Assembly: GCA_002321305.1 (NCBI GenBank)
Contig: DCMF01000104.1
Coordinates: forward strand, 2,063 to 9,581
Direction: 5' to 3'
Length of the DNA stretch: 7,519 nt
Source of the DNA: Verrucomicrobia bacterium UBA1629
GTDB lineage: Bacteria > Verrucomicrobiota > Kiritimatiellia > RFP12 > UBA1067
Below are positions 1 through 7,509 of this stretch, piece by piece. The number at the start of each line of letters is the position of its first letter. Position 1 is the first letter of the stretch. The notes beneath the pieces were generated by a model. It did not search any database. It was not told the DNA's origin and saw only the letters and a program-made list of their open reading frames with translations. The position numbers and the translations under genes are program-made.

Positions 1-166
1 CCCGCGAAGCGGCTCTGTGTTTCATTAAAAAACATCAGGGACAGGACGAGGGGATTCGTTTGCGGTCTCATCAAACAAGCGGCGGAATGGCGCGGACAAG
101 GGCGGCATCTGGCAGGTGCTGTGAAACGTGATTTGACGGTGTTCGATAGGGAGGCTTCTGATTGTC

Positions 167-1102
167 ATGACTGACGTAAAGGAACTGATGGCAAAGGTGG
201 GGAAGATACGGATCCTCACCAACAGGCTGATCGACGACCAGCTGGCGGGCGACTACCACTCGACCTTCAAGGGGCAGGGCGTCGAGTTCGACGAGGTGCG
301 TCCCTACCAGGTCAGGGACGACGTGCGCACGATCGACTGGAACGTGACGGCGAAGACGGGCGTGCCCTACATCAAGCGGTTCGCCGAGGAGCGCGAACTG
401 ACGATCCTCTTCCTAGTGGATGTTTCCGGCTCGCAGGGCTACGGCAGCGTCCGCCGCTCGAAGATGGAGCTGGCCGCCGAGGTGACGGCGCTTCTCGCGC
501 TGACGGCGATCCGCAACCAGGACAAGATCGGACTCGTCCTCTTCTCCGACCGGATCGTCAAGTACATTCCGCCGCGCAAGGGCCGTGACTCGGTCATGCG
601 TCTCGTGCGCGAGGTGCTGGCCGCCGAGGACGACGCGCAGGGCGGCACGGACATCGCGGGTGCGCTCAAGTTCCTGAACGGCGTCCAGAAGCGCCGCGCC
701 GTCGTCTTCCTCGTGAGCGACTTCCTCCTGCCGGAGGGCGAAGGAAAAGGGAAGAAGGAAGAGGGAAGAAGTGAAGAGGTTCATTCTTCGACCGAGCGGC
801 TTCTGCGGGCGGCGGCGCGGCATCATGACCTCATCTGCGTGCCCGTGAGCGATCCGGCGGAAAGCGCGCTGCCGGACGTGGGGCTTGTGGAGCTCGAAGA
901 CCCCGAGACGGGCGCGCTCGTCCTCGTGGACACGTCGAGCGCGAGGGTGCGCCGCGCGTTCGCCGCACGCGCCGCGTCCGAAACCGAAGAACTGCGGCGG
1001 TTCTTTCTCAAGACGGGCATCGAGACGCTGCCGATCGCGACCGACCGCCCCTACATCAACGTCGTGCGCGCGCTCTTCAAGCGCCGCGCGAGAAAGGGAT
1101 GA
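167..1102 (+). CDS. DUF58 family protein (vWA-like), 311 aa
   Basis: Recognised as a DUF58 protein. These soluble proteins with a von Willebrand A-like fold are usually encoded beside MoxR-type AAA ATPases and are linked to envelope or complex-assembly functions; the precise activity is unknown. The family core is visible at residues 38-75: G-E-F-D-E-V-RPYQ (RPYQ at 45-48), then RTIDWNVTAK and a following EER. A MIDAS-like DVSGS lies at 85-89, T161 could be the MIDAS threonine, and a strand ending VSDF is at 183-186. There is no signal peptide or membrane segment, so it is probably cytoplasmic. ATG167 is chosen because an in-frame TGA lies at 134-136; an AGGGAGG at 148-154 is 12 bases upstream, which is long. 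Residues 189-208 are a charged Gly/Lys/Glu-rich insertion encoded by GA-rich repeat DNA, where the family normally passes quickly into the next helix. The gene overlaps aroKB by 4 bases. No MoxR partner is seen; it may lie upstream of the window. Confidence 0.88.
   Translation: MTDVKELMAKVGKIRILTNRLIDDQLAGDYHSTFKGQGVEFDEVRPYQVRDDVRTIDWNVTAKTGVPYIKRFAEERELTILFLVDVSGSQGYGSVRRSKMELAAEVTALLALTAIRNQDKIGLVLFSDRIVKYIPPRKGRDSVMRLVREVLAAEDDAQGGTDIAGALKFLNGVQKRRAVVFLVSDFLLPEGEGKGKKEEGRSEEVHSSTERLLRAAARHHDLICVPVSDPAESALPDVGLVELEDPETGALVLVDTSSARVRRAFAARAASETEELRRFFLKTGIETLPIATDRPYINVVRALFKRRARKG
731..790 (+). repeat. GA-rich in-frame repeat insertion within the DUF58 gene
   Basis: A purine-rich stretch encoding residues 189-208. 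GGGAAGAAG occurs twice, at 749-757 and 763-771, in a 14-base period. It is followed by an imperfect inverted repeat: GAAGAAGTGA at 765-774 and TCATTCTTC at 781-789, with a 6-base loop. The composition is unlike the C/G-ended codons on either side. The encoded segment is low complexity and sits between a conserved strand and helix. I infer an inserted short repeat; copies elsewhere in the genome cannot be seen from here. Confidence 0.55.
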
Positions 1103-2481
1103 TTCACATGATGATTTTTCTTACAGGAGCGCCCGCTTCGGGCAAGACCACGCTTGGACACCGTCTCGCGACGGCGCTCGGCGTTTCGTTCGCTGACCTT
1201 GACGCGGAAATCGTCCGGGCCGCCGGCCAGACGATTCCCGAAATTTTCGCGACGCAGGGCGAAGCCGCGTTTCGCGATCTCGAGGCGCGGACGCTGACTC
1301 AGATCCGTGACGCGGGCGTTGTCGCCCTGGGCGGCGGTACGCTGTTGCGCGCGGAGAGCCGCGCGTTCTGCGAAAGGGCCGGGACGGTGATTTGCCTTGA
1401 CACGCCATCGGACGACGAGCTCGCGCGCCGCCTTGGCGCGGCGCAGGGGACGCGTCCGCTCGGCGACCAGGCGAAGGCGCGGGCGGCGCACTACGCCTCG
1501 TTCCCGAACCGCGTTGCGGGCTGGTTCGACATTGGCGATTCGCTCGTCCTCTGTGGCGTGGGATTGGCGCGCGTCTTTTTGGCGGGGCGTCCCGTCGTGG
1601 CGGATGCGACCGTGGCCTCCCTGTGGGCGGAGAAACTGGGCATCGACCCGATTGCGACCATTCCGTCCGGCGAACAGCACAAGACGATCGGCACGGTGAC
1701 GTCGCTCTGGGGCGCGTTCGCCCGTGCGGGCCTCGGCCGCCGCGACACGGTGGCGGCGCTTGGCGGAGGCGTGACGGGCGACCTCACGGGCTTTGCGGCG
1801 GCGACGTGGATGCGTGGCATCGACTGGATCAACGTGCCGACGACGCTCCTCTCGATGGTGGACGCTTCGACGGGCGGGAAGACGGGGTGCGACTTGCCGG
1901 AGGGCAAGAATCTCGCCGGGGCGTTCCACGCGCCGAAGCTCGTCGTCATTGATGTCGCCCTGCTCGCGACGCTGCCGCCCGCGACGCTCTGCGACGGCAA
2001 GGCCGAAATGATCAAGCACGAGATCATTTTGCCGGGGACAGCCCCCGAAGGGGACGTGCCGACGGCGCGCGAAATCGCGCGAAATCTCGCCGTCAAGGTG
2101 GGTATCGTCCGCGAAGACCCGTTCGAGCGGCTGGGGCGGCGGCTTCTGCTCAACTGTGGGCACACGGTCGCCCACGCAATCGAGAAGGCGACGCACTATG
2201 CGATTTCGCATGGCTCGGCCGTGGCGATCGGGTGCGTCGAGGAGGCGCGGATCGCGGCGCGCCGGGGACTGTCCCCGTCGGGCTGGCCGGACGAACTGGC
2301 GGCGCGGTTTGCCGCTGTGGGGCTGCCGACGGCGTTGCCGGGGGGGCTGTCCCTCGCCGCGCTCGTGCCGCTCATGAAAGGCGACAAGAAGCGCGCGGGC
2401 GCGGTCGTCACGTTCGCGTTGCCGTGCGGTTGGGGCGATGTGCGCGCCGTGCCGATCGATCTCGAAAAGGAGGCCCTGTGA
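1099..2481 (+). CDS. aroKB: Bifunctional shikimate kinase / 3-dehydroquinate synthase (AroK-AroB fusion)
   Basis: Cytoplasmic fusion enzyme for shikimate pathway steps 5 and 2. Residues 1 to about 147 are shikimate kinase: Walker A GAPASGKTT (10-18), shikimate-binding DLD (33-35), FRDLE (58-62, R59), GGG (78-80), lid arginine in TRPL (118-121) and the closing R128-x3-Y132 segment. Residues about 148-460 are dehydroquinate synthase: GEQHK (191-195), ALGGGVTGDLTGF (220-232), RG-x5-VPTTLL, VDASTGGKTG (254-263), EGKNL (268-272), AEMIKH (302-307), NCGHT (352-356), SHG (370-372) and KGDKK (427-431). These supply the usual metal-binding Glu and His residues and the catalytic lysines. The synthase half, about 313 aa, is shorter than the usual 350 or so, with a reduced N-terminal strand region and a shortened helix after AEMIKH. 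ATG1099 overlaps the DUF58 stop (ATGA). AGAAAGGG at 1091-1098 is better spaced (9 bases) for ATG1108, a plausible alternative start. The same domain order is known in the Thermotoga maritima fusion. The aroA start overlaps its stop. Confidence 0.95.
   Translation: MIHMMIFLTGAPASGKTTLGHRLATALGVSFADLDAEIVRAAGQTIPEIFATQGEAAFRDLEARTLTQIRDAGVVALGGGTLLRAESRAFCERAGTVICLDTPSDDELARRLGAAQGTRPLGDQAKARAAHYASFPNRVAGWFDIGDSLVLCGVGLARVFLAGRPVVADATVASLWAEKLGIDPIATIPSGEQHKTIGTVTSLWGAFARAGLGRRDTVAALGGGVTGDLTGFAAATWMRGIDWINVPTTLLSMVDASTGGKTGCDLPEGKNLAGAFHAPKLVVIDVALLATLPPATLCDGKAEMIKHEIILPGTAPEGDVPTAREIARNLAVKVGIVREDPFERLGRRLLLNCGHTVAHAIEKATHYAISHGSAVAIGCVEEARIAARRGLSPSGWPDELAARFAAVGLPTALPGGLSLAALVPLMKGDKKRAGAVVTFALPCGWGDVRAVPIDLEKEAL
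2033..2047. repeat. 15-bp palindromic repeat, copy 1 (inside aroB domain)
   Basis: CGGGGACAGCCCCCG, with arms CGGGG and CCCCG around a 5-base centre. It matches the reverse complement of copy 2 (2263-2277) at 14 of 15 positions. It encodes part of the Pro/Gly-rich loop PGTAPEGDVP (residues 312-321), just after AEMIKHEII, where the synthase normally has a longer helical segment. The next bases repeat GGGGAC (2050-2055). Confidence 0.6.
2263..2277. repeat. 15-bp perfect palindrome, copy 2 (inside aroB domain)
   Basis: CGGGGACTGTCCCCG is a perfect 7-bp inverted repeat around a single central base. It encodes the loop RGLSPS (residues 389-394) in the C-terminal helical domain of the dehydroquinate synthase half. 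A weaker look-alike, GGGGGGCTGTCCCTC (11 of 15), lies about 75 bases downstream in the codons for GGLSL and may be chance. Confidence 0.6.
2465..2473 (+). promoter_or_regulatory. Ribosome binding site for aroA
   Basis: AAAAGGAGG lies inside the last codons of aroKB, with a 4-base spacer to GTG2478. This strong Shine-Dalgarno fixes the aroA start at the GTG overlapping the aroKB stop codon (GTGA), rather than at any upstream in-frame ATG inside aroKB. Confidence 0.75.
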
Positions 2482-3707
2482 TCCGACTCGAACCTGGTTT
2501 TCGGCGCGGCACGATGACGGTGCCCGTCTCGAAATCTCACGCGCACCGCGTGCTGATCGCCGAGTTTCTCGCGGGGCGCACGGCGTGCCTGGCGGCGAAC
2601 GTTGCCGACTGCGACGACATTCGCGCGACGAAACGGTGCCTGGCGGCGCTTGCCGTGCGTCTTGCGCCGCGCGCACGGGACACGGAGACACGGGGAACGC
2701 CGTGCGCACGGGACACGGAAACTCGGCGCGGCAACACTCTCGCCACGACCGGCTGGATGCCGCCGCGCGCTGGGGACGGCGGGGCGGCGTCCGTCACGCT
2801 GGACTGCGGCGAGTCGGGGACGACGCGGCGGCTCTTGGGTCCGGTCGTCGCGGCGCTCGGCGTGACGCCGAACTGGGTGATGAAGGGCCGTCTCGCGACA
2901 CGTCCGCAGATCGACTACGCAAGACTTGAGCCGGGCGTCCAGGTCCTGGCCGGCGACGTGTCCTCGCAGTTCGTGAGCGGACTTCTCTTCGCCTTGCCGC
3001 TGCTGGCCGGCGATTCCGAGATTCGCCTGACCTCGCCGCTCGCCTCGCGCGGCTACGTCGACATGACGCTGGACGTCCTGCGCTCCTACGGCGTCTCCGT
3101 CGAGGAGGCGGCGACGGGCTTTCGCGTGGCGGGCCGCCAGCGGTTCTGCGCGCCGGCGGACGGTCCGCACATCGAGACGGACTGGTCGGGCGCGGCGTTT
3201 CCGCTGGCGATGAACGCGCTTGGCAGCGCGATTCGCCTAACGGACGCCTGTGCGGCGGGGCTGTCGGCGGCGTCGCGTCAGCCCGACCGCGCCATCGTCG
3301 GAATCCTGAAGGGGTTTGCGTGCGCGGGCGACGTGACAGTCGACATCGACGCCTGCCCCGACATCTTTCCCGTCCTGACGGTCGTCGCGGCGCGTCGCGC
3401 GGGCGCGACGCGCTTTACGGGCATTCGACGGCTGCGCCTCAAGGAGTCGGATCGCGTGGCCGCGATGGCGGACGTGCTGGCGCGCTTCGGCGTTGCGACG
3501 GACGTTTCAGATGCGGTATTCGTCGTGCAGGGCCAGTCGGCGCCGTTGCGGGGCGGCGCGTTCTGCTCCTACGCCGACCACCGCATCGCGATGTCGATTG
3601 CCGTGGGCGCGACTGTGGCGGACGCACCCGTCGAGATTGACGACGCGGCCTGCGCGGCGAAGTCGTATCCCGACTTTTTCGTGCAGTTCGAAACGCTGGA
3701 ACGCTGA
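2478..3707 (+). CDS. aroA: 3-phosphoshikimate 1-carboxyvinyltransferase (EPSP synthase)
   Basis: Transfers the enolpyruvyl group of PEP to shikimate-3-phosphate, step 6 of the shikimate pathway, in the cytoplasm. From GTG2478 the protein is 409 aa, slightly short against about 430. Motifs: SKSHAHR (18-24; K19, S20, R24), CGESGTTRRLL (110-120, matching the E. coli NAGTAMRPL loop; the Gly96 equivalent is G114 and the Pro101 equivalent is L119), SSQ (162-164), SRGYVDMTL (190-198), catalytic PD (D295), LKESDR (321-326; E323), ADHR (366-369) and KSYPDFF (395-401). All main substrate-binding positions I could align are present. Residues about 62-90 are an Arg/Thr-rich insertion made of a duplicated ARDTETR, with no counterpart in typical EPSP synthases. 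The start is set by a strong Shine-Dalgarno and a GTGA overlap with aroKB; an ATG inside aroKB at 2232 is in frame but would add 82 residues read from aroKB coding sequence and is rejected. The stop overlaps the next small ORF. Confidence 0.95.
   Translation: MIRLEPGFRRGTMTVPVSKSHAHRVLIAEFLAGRTACLAANVADCDDIRATKRCLAALAVRLAPRARDTETRGTPCARDTETRRGNTLATTGWMPPRAGDGGAASVTLDCGESGTTRRLLGPVVAALGVTPNWVMKGRLATRPQIDYARLEPGVQVLAGDVSSQFVSGLLFALPLLAGDSEIRLTSPLASRGYVDMTLDVLRSYGVSVEEAATGFRVAGRQRFCAPADGPHIETDWSGAAFPLAMNALGSAIRLTDACAAGLSAASRQPDRAIVGILKGFACAGDVTVDIDACPDIFPVLTVVAARRAGATRFTGIRRLRLKESDRVAAMADVLARFGVATDVSDAVFVVQGQSAPLRGGAFCSYADHRIAMSIAVGATVADAPVEIDDAACAAKSYPDFFVQFETLER
2671..2726 (+). repeat. 23-bp direct repeat pair inserted in aroA
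   Basis: Copies at 2671-2693 and 2704-2726 share an identical 16-mer, GCGCACGGGACACGGA, and differ at 2 of 23 positions overall. The offset is 33 bases, exactly 11 codons, so the frame is kept and ARDTETR is encoded twice (residues 66-72 and 77-83). The segment lies between the helix KRCLAAL and the strand leading to the CGESGTT loop, where extra residues can be tolerated. Its ACACGGAGACACGG character resembles short intergenic repeat units rather than EPSP synthase coding sequence. Confidence 0.7.
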
Positions 3708-3865
3708 TGCCGGCAACTTCGCGGTTCCCGTATGGCTCTGGCTTTGCACGACCGTTTGGCCTTGCCTCTGATGCGGCTGTAGACGTGAACCGCATCGGCG
3801 CGCTGGCCTTGCTTGGACATCCGGAAGCCCAGGAGTCTGATGCGCGTGGAGGTGACGACGAATGA
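3707..3865 (+). CDS. Candidate small protein, 52 aa, unknown function
   Basis: I do not recognise this product. The frame starts at ATG3707, whose A is the last base of the aroA stop (TGATG), and ends at a TGA overlapping the start of the lipoprotein gene (ATGA). It therefore fills the only gap in an otherwise overlapping gene chain. The predicted peptide begins MPATSRFPYGSGFARPFGLA and ends in an acidic Asp/Glu tail; it has no signal peptide, membrane helix or known motif. There is no clear Shine-Dalgarno before ATG3707, so translation would depend on reinitiation after aroA. Third codon positions are roughly 55-60 percent G+C, visibly lower than in the genes on either side. That raises the alternatives that this is a non-coding spacer, an inserted repeat, or only a device that couples translation into the next gene. 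Its last codons contain the Shine-Dalgarno of the lipoprotein gene. Confidence 0.35.
   Translation: MPATSRFPYGSGFARPFGLASDAAVDVNRIGALALLGHPEAQESDARGGDDE
3848..3855 (+). promoter_or_regulatory. Ribosome binding site for the lipoprotein gene
   Basis: GGAGGTGA is a near-perfect anti-16S match, 6 bases before ATG3862. It supports that ATG as the start of the lipoprotein gene; the signal peptide that follows is of normal length. Confidence 0.8.
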
Positions 3866-5013
3866 GTCCCGGCTTTCAGGTTCCGTTGCGGGCGCTCGTG
3901 CGCAGTCGCCGATTGGCGTTTGGGCTTGCGGTCTGTGCGCTTGGCGTTGGCGGATGCCGGACGATCGAAGAACGTCTGGCGAAAGCCGATTCGACGCAGG
4001 CTGTCGCCCAGGCCGTCGCCGACTACTACGTGCAGGACGCGGAGGACGAAAGCTGCGCCGTGGCGATCGTTTTGCCGCAGGGAACAGCCTTCGCACACGC
4101 CGGGTCTGCGACGGAACATTCGCTTTTCCGCATCGCGTCCCTCTCGAAGTTTTTCCTGCACCCCGTCCTGCTGAAGCTTCACGCGCACGGTCGTCTGAAT
4201 CTCGACCGGCCCGTCTCGTCCTGCTCGCGTCTCGACCTGCCGCCGGAATACGGACGCATCACCTTGCGCGACCTGCTGCTGAACCGCAGCGGCCTGCCGC
4301 GCGAGTTCATCGTCCGCTGGGAGCCGTTCGACACGTGGACGGCCTTCTCCTGCGGCTTCTTCGGCACGGACATCTATGCGGCGTTCGAGACGCGGGAGGA
4401 CTTCGCGCGCATGGCCTGGCGACCGTGGTGGCGGCATGCGGTGCGGGCGCGGCGCGAGATCTACTCGAACATGGGCTTCGGCCTGCTGGGGACGGCGGTC
4501 GAGGATTCGCTCGGCAAGCCGCTGGAGGATATCCTTCGTGCGGAGCTGACGGAGCCGTGGAGGCTCGCCGACACGACGTATGAGCCGTGCGGCGACCAGA
4601 CGAACCGCCTGACGCGCGCGTGTGCGGGACATCTGCCCTGGCTGACGCGGCGCGGCGGCGACGTGCCCGACCATCGTCTGGGCGAGGCCTTGCGCGCGAC
4701 GGGCGGTCTCTTCTCGTCCGCTGCGGACTGCGCGACGCTTTTTGCGGCCTACTGGGCCATCATCGACGGGCAGCTGACGGAACGCGACATCGGCGCCTAC
4801 GCAGACGAGGCCGTCTTTGGGCTTCTGCGCGTGAAGATCCTCCCGGACGGGTCGCGCGCCCTGTATCGCGCCGGCATGATCTACGGCGGCGCGTCGTTCG
4901 TGGGCTTTGACCTGCGGACGCGGACGGTTGTCGTCATCCTGCGCAACGTCACCAGCTGGCCCGACCGTCGAGGCTTTGCCGTCATGGAGACCTTGCGGGC
5001 CATTGCCCCGTGA
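3862..5013 (+). CDS. Serine beta-lactamase-family (S12-like) exported lipoprotein, 383 aa
   Basis: Predicted lipoprotein of the serine beta-lactamase/PBP-like hydrolase family (class C/EstB/peptidase S12 type), probably acting on peptidoglycan peptides or esters outside the cytoplasm. The N-terminus has basic residues (R10-R17), a hydrophobic core (18-29) and a lipobox VGGC with C32 as the lipidated cysteine. The catalytic SxxK is SLSK (93-96, nucleophile S93), in the usual FRIASLSK setting. ITLRDLLLNRSGLP (133-146) is the family's conserved segment, YSN (201-203) is the second motif, and ATGGLFSSAADCATL (279-293) is the family glycine/serine loop. The third motif normally reads KTG or H-x-G; here the aligned stretch is RAGMIYGG (336-343), with no obvious His or Lys. 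The mature chain has six further cysteines (65, 121, 164, 243, 254, 290), so disulfides are possible. Substrate cannot be predicted; true beta-lactam resistance is unlikely to be its role. ATG3862 overlaps the preceding small ORF. A 117-base gap separates it from gyrB. Confidence 0.88.
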   Translation: MSPGFQVPLRALVRSRRLAFGLAVCALGVGGCRTIEERLAKADSTQAVAQAVADYYVQDAEDESCAVAIVLPQGTAFAHAGSATEHSLFRIASLSKFFLHPVLLKLHAHGRLNLDRPVSSCSRLDLPPEYGRITLRDLLLNRSGLPREFIVRWEPFDTWTAFSCGFFGTDIYAAFETREDFARMAWRPWWRHAVRARREIYSNMGFGLLGTAVEDSLGKPLEDILRAELTEPWRLADTTYEPCGDQTNRLTRACAGHLPWLTRRGGDVPDHRLGEALRATGGLFSSAADCATLFAAYWAIIDGQLTERDIGAYADEAVFGLLRVKILPDGSRALYRAGMIYGGASFVGFDLRTRTVVVILRNVTSWPDRRGFAVMETLRAIAP

Positions 5014-5070
5014 TCCGCATTGTCCTCGGCGTTCGCCGTAGCCTTTCGCAGGGGGTGAGGGCGCGGTTTT

Positions 5071-5081
5071 TATGGTATAAT
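5071..5081 (+). promoter_or_regulatory. Extended -10 promoter for gyrB
   Basis: TATGGTATAAT contains a perfect TATAAT (5076-5081) preceded by TG at the extended -10 position. No TTGACA-like -35 sits 16-18 bases upstream (that region reads GGGGGTGA), so recognition probably depends on the extended -10. Transcription would start near 5088, giving a gyrB leader of about 40 bases. An identical 11-mer occurs at 7499-7509. Confidence 0.8.
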
Positions 5082-5115
5082 ACGCGCTTCAATGTGCGAG
5101 TCCTGAACTTCTTGA

Positions 5116-7380
<2,265 letters not shown>

Positions 7381-7416
7381 CCGGCGCGGACGTCTGCGGC
7401 CTGACGGGCGGCGTCG

Positions 7417-7432
7417 GGCTGGCGCGCCAGCC
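7417..7432. repeat. 16-bp perfect palindrome downstream of gyrB
   Basis: GGCTGGCGCGCCAGCC, 36 bases after the gyrB stop, would fold as a 6-bp GC stem with a CGCG loop in RNA. There is no T-tract after it (the following bases are GCGCGCGC), so it is not a standard intrinsic terminator. It could be a transcript 3'-end stabiliser or a factor-binding site. Confidence 0.5.
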
Positions 7433-7474
7433 GCGCGCGCAGGGCCTTGCGGTCGCGGCTTCAGAAGGTGATGG

Positions 7475-7492
7475 CCCTCTCGTCGGCGAGGG
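7475..7492. repeat. Small inverted repeat at the -35 position of the downstream promoter
   Basis: CCCTC (7475-7479) and GAGGG (7488-7492) are complementary around an 8-base loop. The element covers the place where a -35 box for the TATAAT at 7504 would lie. It could be an operator-like site, but the arms are short and chance is possible. Confidence 0.25.
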
Positions 7493-7498
7493 GCGATG

Positions 7499-7509
7499 TA
7501 TGGTATAAT
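7499..7509 (+). promoter_or_regulatory. Extended -10 promoter for the gene beyond the window edge
   Basis: TATGGTATAAT is identical to the gyrB promoter core, with TATAAT at 7504-7509. It has no recognisable -35. Its +1 would fall near 7516-7517, where the window ends in ATG (7517-7519). If that ATG is a start codon the transcript would be leaderless or nearly so; the downstream gene cannot be seen. Confidence 0.7.

Noticed and set aside
2..24. CCGC-GAA-GCGG hairpin at the window start as a terminator
   Set aside because: Four-bp stem with a mixed downstream sequence and no proper T-tract.
133..161. TTGACG as a -35 box for the DUF58 gene
   Set aside because: The bases 17-18 downstream (TTCTGA) do not resemble a -10, and no TATGGTATAAT-like element is present in 1-166.
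1..174. Open frame in bases 1-174 as the 3' end of an upstream gene such as moxR
   Set aside because: The translation shows no MoxR C-terminal motif and has codon use unlike the other genes; an open frame of this size is expected in GC-rich DNA.
2340..2354. Third copy of the 15-bp palindrome in aroKB
   Set aside because: Only 11 of 15 positions match and the arms no longer pair; chance in G-rich coding sequence is a fair explanation.
2232..2480. Longer upstream start for aroA
   Set aside because: This would overlap aroKB by about 250 bases; GTG2478 has a strong Shine-Dalgarno and gives the normal EPSP synthase N-terminus.
1051..2709. 552-codon open frame on the - strand opposite aroKB
   Set aside because: Arg/Ala/His-rich shadow translation of a GC-rich gene; the + strand frame carries full catalytic motifs of two enzymes.
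5024..5060. Intrinsic terminator between the lipoprotein gene and gyrB
   Set aside because: Only a very short CGGC/GCCG stem is present and no T-tract follows it; the TTTTT at 5067-5071 is next to the -10 promoter instead.
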